From Microglena sp. YARC (Eukaryota; Chlorophyta; Chlorophyceae; Chlamydomonadales; Chlamydomonadaceae): 64,000 bases of DNA. Position 1 is the first letter of the stretch; each line of letters begins with the position of its first letter. The stretch lies in NCBI GenBank assembly GCA_022414725.1, contig JAJSRW010002195.1, positions 62,001 to 126,000 of the forward strand, written 5' to 3'. Below are positions 28,680-36,901 of the stretch, in pieces. Under the pieces are notes generated by a model. It had not been told where the DNA came from, ran no database searches, and worked only from the letters and a program-made list of their open reading frames with translations. Both the position numbers and the translations under genes were made by a program.

Positions 28680-28908
28680 AGTCGACGGAATACTAAAATG
28701 AAACCGCCTCGTGTACGCGGTGTGTAACCAAATGGTGTAGCAACCCACGGGGCAGTGGAACACCAATACGATTTTGAATCAACAAATTGCAGGATGTTAA
28801 CGAGAATATCGTGGTTCTTTTTTAGATCACGGCTCGCCATCCTGCAGACTCCGTATCGTTCTTTTGTCGGTACTTTCGAGAGTGTCCATTGAAGGACCAG
28901 CCATACAT
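28680..28908 (-). mobile_element. Family C/D element, truncated
   Basis: D-type end CAGTCGACGGAATACTAAAA after TA, then ~190 bp matching the 3' half of the intact element at 31239 in opposite orientation, including the start of its small ORF (MASRDLKKNHDILVNILQFV). The C-type end is missing. Confidence 0.7.
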
Positions 28909-29281
28909 GTACATAGAGAATTGTAATTGATTCAATATACTGTAACATTATTGACCGGTCTGAGTGTAACAAGTGGCGGAGCCCCTTTCACATACACACA
29001 CACACGACGCATGGAACACGCGGATGATGTATGGGGGGGAGGGAGCAAGACGCCGACAACGTCAGGAGAACAAGAGACACGCACGCACGCATGGAACACG
29101 CACGCACGCAAACGGAGGGGGGAATTCACAGGGGTACGGTACAGTACAAAAGTTCCTGCACAGGGCTTCCAGATCCCGTGTAGTTCATCAGGAACAAGAC
29201 CAATACACAATTTTTAAGGATTTAGAAAAGTAATATAGGGACACAGCCCCAGACAAGGCAATGCATGTGCAGTGACTGACC
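28909..29281. other. Repeats, no gene
   Basis: Contains the TATACTGTAACATTATT motif (28937), part of the GC-rich repeat (28972) and, at 29231, AATATAGGGACACAGCCCCA resembling the end of the second IS630-like remnant at 20907. Confidence 0.45.
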
Positions 29282-29593
29282 ATGGCCGAAATGTACACGC
29301 AAGCCCAACTCGATGATGCCGTGGCTGTTGCCGTGGCTGATGCCGTAGCTGCAGAGCGCGTGCGTACTGACGCTGTTCAGCGAGCTTACAAAACGCTACT
29401 GGCTCAGACGCATGAGCAACATCGTCTACTGAACCAGGCGCTGAGCTTGGTTTCCAAGCAGGACGAAGAGATCGAGAACCTCAAGTGCGTGATTCTTGCT
29501 CGTGCACTCATGAATAGACGCGGTGCGCGTTGTGCCCCACAATGCATGCAATACAATTGTAGCAGTTTCACATCCATTCAGTATCCCATCTGA
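29282..29593 (+). CDS. Small coiled-coil protein
   Basis: 103 residues (MAEMYTQAQLDDAVAVAVAD start). Ala-rich helix then a coiled coil (LLNQALSLVSKQDEEIENLK). After residue ~68 the composition changes (RRGARCAPQCMQYNCSS), and DNA at this point (CTCAA/GTGCGTG) could be a donor site, so the natural C-terminus may lie in another exon. Similar in style to 19481-19744 and 30845. Confidence 0.5.
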   Translation: MAEMYTQAQLDDAVAVAVADAVAAERVRTDAVQRAYKTLLAQTHEQHRLLNQALSLVSKQDEEIENLKCVILARALMNRRGARCAPQCMQYNCSSFTSIQYPI

Positions 29594-29967
29594 TGGCGAT
29601 GGGATAATTATACAACTTAGTGAATACAAAGACTCATGTGGATTGCAATGCCTAAACAATTTAAAATCCAAGTATGAATTCCGGGTATGAATGACTGTGT
29701 AAGAATGTTTTGTTTTTGACAAAACTCTTGAAAAATCACATGCAAGGGTGGACATGCTGCATGCTCGCGGTGTGCATCCACATGAGAATGAATGAATGTA
29801 CGTACAGGGGGGGGATGCGCAAGCCGCCTCCTTGGCATGTGTGAGGATGAATGGATGACTCAACATGATAAGGAACTCTAAAGAAAAACGTTACACCGCA
29901 ACCAACAAGTCTTAGACAATATTTTTTTTATTTAAAATATATACACTTTCATTCATTCATTCATTGA

Positions 29968-30489
29968 ATGCCACGAGTGGAAAAACTACCTAAAGCGAAA
30001 AAAGAAACGAAGAGTCGATCTGATGTCGTGTGCTACACAGGTCCCCGTCCACGCGGAAAGAAGGACGACTCGTACACGTCCGAAGAGTTCGTCGCGTTTA
30101 TGAAGCATGAGGCCTCTGACAAAAAAGAACGGACGCTTGATGAATGGATAGAGTGGACAGGCGCGCTCCGCATGAAAGCATCAAAGTGCAGAAAAGTAAC
30201 AAAATGCAATGATAAACTATCGGCTGCAGGTGAAGTCATTAAGAAAACTGAAAAGCCCCTCAAATCTTGTATCGAGAGCAAATGTCATAATAGTTATGAA
30301 CTCATGGCGAGGCTGACCAATAATTCCAAAACCGCCATGAGCTCGTTCGATAAACACGCAATCACCGCGCGATGCGGTGCCGTCCATTGCTCGAATGAAG
30401 GCGTGAAATATGGCAAGGCGACCAAATCATGGGACGCAATATCGAAGAGATGCGATATTCCCCGAAAGGGATGTACCGGTGATTGTTGA
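29968..30489 (+). CDS. Lys/Cys-rich basic hypothetical protein
   Basis: 173 residues, highly basic N-terminus (MPRVEKLPKAKKETKSR), then EWIEWTGALRMKASKCRK and six or more Cys in the C-terminal half. An AT-rich leader (TTTTTTTTATTTAAAATATA) immediately precedes the gene, typical of viral promoters. Possibly DNA-associated from its charge, but no family is recognised. Confidence 0.65.
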   Translation: MPRVEKLPKAKKETKSRSDVVCYTGPRPRGKKDDSYTSEEFVAFMKHEASDKKERTLDEWIEWTGALRMKASKCRKVTKCNDKLSAAGEVIKKTEKPLKSCIESKCHNSYELMARLTNNSKTAMSSFDKHAITARCGAVHCSNEGVKYGKATKSWDAISKRCDIPRKGCTGDC

Positions 30490-30844
30490 TGCAGGGGCTG
30501 CATTTAGCTGAATCCGCTAAGAGACGGCGAGGTCGTCTTGTCCACATACATCTACCAAGGTTGGCGGATCCTCACACAAAAGGGGACGCCGTGTTCATGG
30601 GAATTTGGCCTGAATTCGGGTTTTCTCATCTCATCTCATCGCATCGAGTGTCGCGCACGGTGTGATACCGACGCACACGTATCTAACACAAATCTAATTC
30701 GGATCTATATTAAAACTGTATGTACGGGGGCGAATTCTGGTTTGTTAGCTTCTTGACAACCCTATTTTATCTCGGTATTACTTAAAGCCTATAATTGTGT
30801 ACACAGTATCTTATTTGTCACTGCTTTCATTTTTTCATGGAAGC

Positions 30845-31236
30845 ATGGACTTCACTAATACATCACCAGCTCAGCTAGGCATCATCATCGCCGACGGAGG
30901 GCCACACAAGAATGCTGCATTGGCTGCACTTGTCCAAACTGCTGAGCGAGCTGATGAGGCAGTGCGGGTGGCGCATGCGGCTGTTGAAGCTGCCGTAGCC
31001 ATGCTGCGAAACAACAACAACAGGTATGATTTTATTTGCGCTTGTGATTGCACAAAGGTGGGTCTTCAACAGAGAGGAGAGCAATGCTGTGATCACGATA
31101 TAGACTTGGTGCAATATCGTCATTCAACCAAGTGGCCATGTCGCTCTGTTGCAGGGAGGGATTGGAAGGCGGGCATGGGGTTGATCCATTGCGTCATGGA
31201 GTTGTACATGATAATTGGATTAATAGGGAATGGTAC
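30845..31236 (+). pseudogene. Intron-containing hypothetical gene, 3' truncated
   Basis: Exon 1 (30845-31023) starts MDFTNTSPAQLGIIIADGGP and continues as an Ala-rich helix (ERADEAVRVAHAAVEAAVAM). Unspliced, the frame runs on as ~80 unlikely residues. A GTATGA to TTGCAG intron (31024-31154) joins it to EGLEGGHGVDPLRHGVVHDN, after which a family C/D element starts at 31239 and replaces the rest. Upstream 30490-30844 is gene-free. Confidence 0.5.
31024..31154 (+). other. Probable spliceosomal-type intron, 131 bp
   Basis: Donor AACAG/GTATGA, acceptor TCTGTTGCAG/GG with a modest pyrimidine tract. Length is 2 mod 3; joining changes frame into a protein-like stretch. Confidence 0.55.
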
Positions 31237-31238
31237 TA

Positions 31239-31666
31239 CAGTCGGCGGAACAGTAAAATGAAACATCCCAATAAACGGTATAAGGCGTCGACAGAAGTTA
31301 TAGTGTACGAGTGGATGGTCCTACAAAATGGCCCGTCCAGCAAAGAAACCTCCTTTCATGACGCATTGCACATCAACAAAGACCCCGTGTTCTTTTGGGC
31401 CACGGTACCGGGGAAGAGTCGATCGCTTAAGTGCGGCTGGTCCTTCAATGGACACTCTCGAAAGTACCGACAAAAGAACGATACGGAGTCTGCAGGATGG
31501 CGAGCCGTGATCTAAAAAAGAACCACGATATTCTCGTTAACATCCTGCAATTTGTTGATACAAAATCGTATTGGTGTTCCACTGCCCCGTGGGTTGCTAC
31601 ACCATTTGGTTACACCGTAAGGTGTGCCGTACACGAAGCGGTTTCATTTTAGTATTCCGTTGACTG
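31239..31666 (+). mobile_element. Family C/D element, full copy, 428 bp
   Basis: Flanked by TA (31237-31238 and 31667-31668). Left end CAGTCGGCGGAACAGTAAAA; right end, read inward, CAGTCAACGGAATACTAAAA: these are imperfect inverted repeats, showing that the C- and D-type ends scattered in the window belong to one family. It carries the small ORF at 31498. Confidence 0.85.
31498..31652 (+). CDS. Small ORF inside the family C/D element
   Basis: 51 residues (MASRDLKKNHDILVNILQFV to the stop inside the right terminal repeat). The first ~40 residues are kept in the copy at 28680 with one substitution. The start resembles an F-box first helix (DILVNILQFVD), so it may be a captured fragment of a host or viral F-box gene. 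Confidence 0.35.
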
Positions 31667-31846
31667 TACTTTGCCTCATGATATCACCGGATGAGGAAGA
31701 TGCTCAGACCCCCTCTTGTGAAAACAGGTTGCTTAGCCTAAAAAGTCGATAAAAAATCGCATAATTAAATTATCACTACTCAAGAGAAAGTCGTGTGTAT
31801 CAAGCCGGATAGGATCAACCTGTCAACGACCAAATCAAAATGTATA

Positions 31847-32413
31847 TCACAGTTTAGTGAACGTGTTAGCCAATTCAGTCCATGACTTGCAATCGGCAGG
31901 GTGTCGCATGTCTCGTCCAATGAAATTAATTGTGAGTTGGTTAGCTGCGTTCTGGTCACACCACTTCCAGAATTGTGCCGCCGCAGTGAGACATGCAGAG
32001 GATCCATGTTTGGCACAATACGACTCACCGAACTTCAGCCCACCATTGATGTAAATTACAAACACTTTGTTTGGGGAGGTTTGCTCCTTCGTCCGATGCT
32101 CCAGCGCTACGTACGAGTCAACGACTTTTGTCGCGACATGGTGCACTTGAGACAGCCTAAGCCACTCGTCCACCGAATGGGGTTCGATATGGCTATCCAT
32201 AAAAATCGCTGTATTGATGTTATAACCGGTTTGAATGAGGGCTATTAAAACATTCCACTCATGATATCCGCTGCCACACTCTGGAAATACAATGATTGAT
32301 ACCTTACTTGTGCATTTGTTTACATAATTGAGCACATTATTGACGATGTGGTTACTGTCATTGGGTGTACATGCACTATTTTGTAGAACAGGTAAAGGAT
32401 GATTTGCATCCAT
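31847..32413 (-). CDS. Hypothetical protein
   Basis: 188 residues, complete. Alternating strands and helices (KVSIIVFPECGSGYHEWNVL, INTAIFMDSHIEP, KVFVIYINGG) suggest an alpha/beta, Rossmann-like fold. Cys and His are frequent in the C-terminal half. I cannot assign a family. Confidence 0.65.
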   Translation of the reverse strand: MDANHPLPVLQNSACTPNDSNHIVNNVLNYVNKCTSKVSIIVFPECGSGYHEWNVLIALIQTGYNINTAIFMDSHIEPHSVDEWLRLSQVHHVATKVVDSYVALEHRTKEQTSPNKVFVIYINGGLKFGESYCAKHGSSACLTAAAQFWKWCDQNAANQLTINFIGRDMRHPADCKSWTELANTFTKL

Positions 32414-32600
32414 TCTATGTTTGCATTATTATTTTGGTGATAAAATCATGCACCACATTTCCTTAAGCACACTTTATCATGAAATACAAGGTGTCCCACT
32501 ACTCCATGCTCGCACACGGCTGGATTGGTTTCCAGAACCAGGCACATTTGCATCTACATGTGCCGTACACTCCAGAAAGCGGTTTCATTTTAGTATTCCG

Positions 32601-33059
32601 TCAAGTGTAGAATTTGAATGCGTACGTGGCCTTCAACATCTTCAGCCAGTCAGATCCGTGATGGTCATGATACTGACTGAGTTGTAAGATGGTGTCTCGA
32701 CCGTCTAGGGGAATGCTGCACGGGTGAGAGACAGACACGATGACGGCACGAGCTTTCGACTGCATGGCATTGTGTAACAATTGGCGGCCTTGTACATTAA
32801 AAAGATGGATGTCATCAAATGCTAGCACATTGAAACCGTCAAGTGAAGGTGATTCTGATTCTGATTCAGACAGTTTACACAACGTTGCCTCTGGTGTATG
32901 TAAAGCATGGTACTCCTTGTTATGTTCTGTCATGACCAATATTAGAGTGGTTGGTGAATGTTGAGCAATAAGTTGAGTGATAGCGTGACTCTTCCCACTT
33001 TCCCTGCGCCCTAAAATGTACATTACTTGTGGCTTACAAGTTGTCTGTGGGATGCTCAT
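32601..33059 (-). CDS. P-loop ATPase, A32-like, 3' truncated by a transposon end
   Basis: 152 residues with Walker A ILGRRESGKSHAI (residues 17-24) and Walker B NVLAFDDIH (Asp82/83), the arrangement of the FtsK/HerA-type A32 packaging ATPases of giant viruses. Those are usually ~250 residues, so the C-terminal third is missing. The last two codons and the stop lie inside a family D end (32562-32607), with TA at 32608. It is therefore either a broken packaging ATPase paralogue or a shorter relative. The main A32 gene would be elsewhere. Confidence 0.65.
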   Translation of the reverse strand: MSIPQTTCKPQVMYILGRRESGKSHAITQLIAQHSPTTLILVMTEHNKEYHALHTPEATLCKLSESESESPSLDGFNVLAFDDIHLFNVQGRQLLHNAMQSKARAVIVSVSHPCSIPLDGRDTILQLSQYHDHHGSDWLKMLKATYAFKFYT

Positions 33060-33179
33060 TTACTCACATGACTAGGGAATTTGATGCATATAATAAACGC
33101 AAACAAACAAGCTACAGTCGGCGTGTCCAGGAAGAGAGGCGATCGCTTCAGTGGGCACTCTCGAAGGTCGAAGACCAAT

Positions 33180-33400
33180 TATCGCTGTCCGGGTTCATTT
33201 CGTTTTGTCGCCGGAGCAAGGTGCTCGACATACCCCCGCTGGCAGGACTCACTTCGTTGATTCACCTGAACATGAAGGGCACCGACGTGGACGACATATC
33301 ACCACTGGAAGGACTCACATCGGTGGTTCACCTGGACATTTCGAACACCGACGTGGACCTCACGCCGCCGCTGCCCTTTCTGGCCACGAGATGTCCATGT
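33180..33400 (+). pseudogene. Leucine-rich-repeat gene fragment
   Basis: Two to three repeats (IPPLAGLTSLIHLNMKGTDV, ISPLEGLTSVVHLDISNTDV) matching the F-box/LRR gene at 25700, without an F-box and flanked by element sequence. Confidence 0.75.
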
Positions 33401-33429
33401 ACAGCCATAGTCCATCGGCAAACAACGGA

Positions 33430-33855
33430 TTCAATATTCAACAAGCGGCGGAGCCCCTTTCACCTCTTCCCCCCAGCGGAGCGACCGGGGGCGACCGGAG
33501 GGGAGCCCCCACAAAGGATTCCGCGAGGAACCGAGCGGGTGGGCGACCGGAGTGGAGCACACAGTTCACATCAAGCATTAGACATACAACTACGTAACTT
33601 TCAAGTCTTACACAATGTGTATGTTGTTTGTAAAAGATTAACACTTGGGCTTCTTTCTCACTGAAAGTCATCGGAGTGCACTGGAACACTTGAGCTTATC
33701 ACTGAAAGTCATCGGAGTGCACTGTAACACTTGAGCTTATCACTGAAAGTCATCGGAGTGCACTGTAACACTTGAGCTTATCACTGTAACACTTGAGCTT
33801 ATCACTGTAACACTTGGGCTTATCACTGGAACACTTGGGATTATCACTTTTTTCC
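33430..33855. repeat. GC-rich dispersed repeat and short tandem array
   Basis: 33430-33570 is a copy of the repeat with GCGACCGGAGGGGAGC. 33638-33850 holds tandem units of CACTTGAGCTTATCACTG, some with an added AAAGTCATCGGAGTGCACTG. Confidence 0.7.
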
Positions 33856-33934
33856 GATGTGTTTTCTAAAGCAGGCGTCTGCTCGACATCAATTATTAAC
33901 TTTCCAGGATAATAAGTGAACAACGCCTGTCGAG

Positions 33935-34567
33935 ATGAACAGCCTGATGTTGTTGGTGGCCAAGATCCTGGGCGTAAAGTCAGAAGGTGCTGATAGTGAC
34001 GTTTTCGCCCTCATGGAGGGCGCGATGAATGTCATGGGCATTCACAACTTGCTCCCGCAGTCAGCCCGCCGCGTTGACATAGCTGAAGTTGCCACAGAGC
34101 TCCTTTCTGGCGGTCAGATCCTCATTCGGACAGCGGGTAGCAAGGAGAGATTCTATCATGGAATCTTTGTTGGTCCCATTTCAGGAGTGCAGGGGGGTAA
34201 AAATCTCGTGGTTGATTTTTGGGGCTCACAGGATGCTGGCAAACAAGAGGCCAAGATCCGGCTGCGTACATTGGGCGAATTCATGGCTGTCCCCGGCTGT
34301 CCTGAGCTTGCTGTAATGTGTTGGGATAGCGACACACCAGAGCTTCGGGAGTTCTCGGCGGCACTGGCGTTGGGGCTGCACAGGGATCTGCAAGATTGCT
34401 CTGGCCTCTATCACTTGCTGGGCTGCAACTGTGACCACTTTGCGACATGGTGCCGTACGCTCAGGTGGGATTCAGTTAAGTTGTCTCGAATTGCCGCTCA
34501 GGTGTACCTGATGACACATGCGATGCATTTTCATCCAACACAAAAAATCAAAGCCTGGTTTGTTTAA
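33935..34567 (+). CDS. LRAT-like (NlpC/P60 superfamily) protein, paralogue 2
   Basis: 210 residues. Motifs in order: FYHGIFVG (His75), VVDFWGS, GCNCDHFATWCR (Cys166), matching the gene at 27418. It has a longer N-terminus (~70 residues) before the domain and a C-terminal tail of ~40 residues with a moderately hydrophobic stretch (AAQVYLMTHAMHF). Same likely chemistry as its paralogue: thioester-type acyl transfer or lipid cleavage. Confidence 0.75.
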   Translation: MNSLMLLVAKILGVKSEGADSDVFALMEGAMNVMGIHNLLPQSARRVDIAEVATELLSGGQILIRTAGSKERFYHGIFVGPISGVQGGKNLVVDFWGSQDAGKQEAKIRLRTLGEFMAVPGCPELAVMCWDSDTPELREFSAALALGLHRDLQDCSGLYHLLGCNCDHFATWCRTLRWDSVKLSRIAAQVYLMTHAMHFHPTQKIKAWFV

Positions 34568-34804
34568 AAGATTTCCCATGAAACCAGATACAGGGTCCGT
34601 GGTTCACTACAAATATTTTTTGAGGAGTCTGAGGAAAGTTTGGAAGGTGTGTCCCACTTTATTTGAAACGCGGATGAGGCAACGCGGACCCCGCGCGCCA
34701 AATAGACTACGTTTCGAAAAAAATTGAAACGTTTTCTCCAGCACAACAACCAACAACAACTACAACACACGTAATCGCCAAATTCACTCACTGAAATACC
34801 CGAA

Positions 34805-35462
34805 ATGTCTGGATCCACAACAACCACCTCTAACGCCCGCTGCACTTGCGCCGGGACCAAGCAGGACGGTTTCCCCCGTAAACGGCGTTAAATACTGCCA
34901 CGACCACGTCAAGCAGGACCCCTCCTTCAAGGAGGAGTCCAATGCGTCTGAAGAGCCGATGACTACTACAGTCGAAGACTACGATGCGCTCCTGCGCGAG
35001 CTCGAGAACTGTCGGATCAAGAATCAGACACTTATCAAGCATAACGATGAGCTGAAGCTCATCTCCGAGACTACCATGCATGAGAATATCCTGCTGAAGA
35101 GTCAGCTAGTTCCAGAGTTGTCCCCGTAACACTTTGGACACGACCTGCTCACCAGCCTCAATCTGCCATTCTGCAATACGAAGTGTTGCATCGTCCTGCT
35201 CGATTCGTCCGGAGCTAGACAGTGCAAAAACAATCGCCAGGCCACTGGCCTGCTGTGCACCACGCACGCGTCATCACCAAAGCATGTAGCAGAAAAGGTC
35301 AACAAGGCCTACGCTACACGCTGTTTCGAGAGACACTCGAAGGTCATCAGCGCATCTCAGACACAGTCTGATTGCGTAACCGCGTACACATCTGCGTGCG
35401 ATGACAACAAGTACAACTACTCTGCGGCTGCTGCTCCGGCGCCGTCGTCGTTCTCATCATAG
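34805..35462 (+). pseudogene. Cys/His-rich gene with a frameshift and an in-frame stop
   Basis: Starts MSGSTTTTSNARCTCAGTKQ. One base too many in the C5 run near 34870 shifts the frame; the continuation (NGVKYCHDHVKQD) completes a C-x-C...C-x2-H zinc-binding pattern, then a coiled coil (LLRELENCRIKNQTLIKHND). A TAA at 35127-35129 interrupts, and in the same frame a second Cys/His module follows (FCNTKCCIVLLDSSGARQC, LLCTTH) with an Ala/Pro/Ser tail. The two modules look like repeats of one zinc-binding unit. Function unknown. Confidence 0.6.
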
Positions 35463-35641
35463 TTCGTTCGTTCGTTCGTTCGTGCATACATACATACATA
35501 CATGCATGCACAAGCGAACCAATACTTTTTTTCTGCTTAACAAACCTGTGTTTTTTTGGGATGGTGGAGCGCGCCTCTTAAAAATCACGCTGCTTTGGAG
35601 TCCCGCATCATTATTTCTTTATTGGACATGCATGATACATA
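35463..35641. repeat. Simple repeats
   Basis: (GTTC)n then (CATA)n runs between 35463 and 35510; no gene. Confidence 0.6.
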
Positions 35642-35807
35642 AATGGGCGTTCCTGCCTCCCGGCCGATTTTTTTAAATTTCTAATCAGGATTTAGAGCCT
35701 CCTGAACGACTCGCTAGCTTGAGACATCAGCACCAAGGAATCACAAATCCGCTCCATACCATGTTTCGCAACCAGTCAAAATCGGCCGGGAGGCAGGAAC
35801 GCCCATT
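35642..35807 (+). mobile_element. Family A MITE, full copy
   Basis: 166 bp with intact terminal repeats. The flanking CATA (35638-35641 and 35808-35811) supports a 4-bp target duplication. Confidence 0.85.
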
Positions 35808-35859
35808 CATAGAGAAATATGTCGCCAACACTTGGATGAGAACCACCGTACCACATTTA

Positions 35860-36325
35860 ACAAGTGGCGGAGCCCCTTTCACCTATTCCCCACAGCGGAG
35901 CGACCGGGTGCGACCGGAGGGGAGCACCCACAAAGGAGTCCGCGAGGAACCGAGCGGGTGGGCGACCGGAGGGGAGCCCACAATTCACATCAACCAGCAG
36001 ACACACTACTTACACACACACACGCGACGCCGCCGCCTCCATCTCGGACATGGACAGCATCAGCAAACTTGGTCTCTTCGCCTCATCATCATCGTGACTT
36101 GGTCTCTTCCCCTCCCCTCTAAGATTTCGCCAGCCAATCCGATCAAACACATCAACAAAGACCCCGTGTTCTTTTGGGACACGGTACCGGGGAAGAGGCG
36201 ATCGCTTAAGTGCGGATGGCTGGTCCTCTCGAAAGTACCGACAAAAGAACGATACGGAGTCTGCCGTGATCTAAAAAAGAACCACGATATTCCAGCGGGG
36301 GCGACCGGAGGGGAGCCCACAGTGT
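35860..36325. repeat. Mosaic of GC-rich repeat and C/D internal sequence
   Basis: 35862-35985 and 36297-36325 match the GCGACCGGAGGGGAGC repeat; 36150-36296 matches the internal part of the element at 31239 (ACATCAACAAAGACCCCGTG) without terminal repeats. Only short open frames. Confidence 0.6.
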
Positions 36326-36344
36326 AACATCAACCAGCAGACAC

Positions 36345-36512
36345 ACTACAGGGTGCACAAGCAGACACACTACTGGGTGCACAAGCAGACACACTAATGG
36401 GTGCACAAGCAGACACACTAATGGGTGCACAAGCAGACACACTAATGGGTGCACAAGCAGACACACTAATGGGTGCACAAGCAGACACACTAATGGGTGC
36501 ACAAGCAAACAC
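36345..36512 (+). repeat. 24-bp tandem repeat, ~7 copies
   Basis: Units of ACACACTAATGGGTGCACAA plus GCAG. No coding sense. Confidence 0.85.
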
Positions 36513-36901
36513 ACGCACGTGAAGAAGAGTGATAGGCGAACGGAGGAAACATGTTGCATACTCGCACTTTATCACGACACATGCCGCATACTCACACACG
36601 CGTCGCGGAGGATGCTGTCGAAATGATGCCCACCAACCACTCACTCTCACTCATTCTCACGCACGCACTCTATCACGGCACAAACGGTGGCTTTCGCATC
36701 ATCCTCGGTGTCCATCCTGAGTAGAACGACTGATGTTCGTCGTACATTTATTTCCATCTGATATATGTTTCATTTTACTGTTCCGCCGACTGTAGGCACC
36801 ACGTGTCAGCTTCCATGTATTGTTTTTCTGATTACCGATTACAGATTCCTTTGTATTCGAGTAAAAAATATGTGCATTGAAAGTACAACCCCCTATATAA
36901 A
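36513..36901. other. Intergenic with a C-type element end
   Basis: No gene; a C-type end (TTTCATTTTACTGTTCCGCC) at ~36768-36795 lies ~105 bp upstream of the next gene. Confidence 0.5.
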
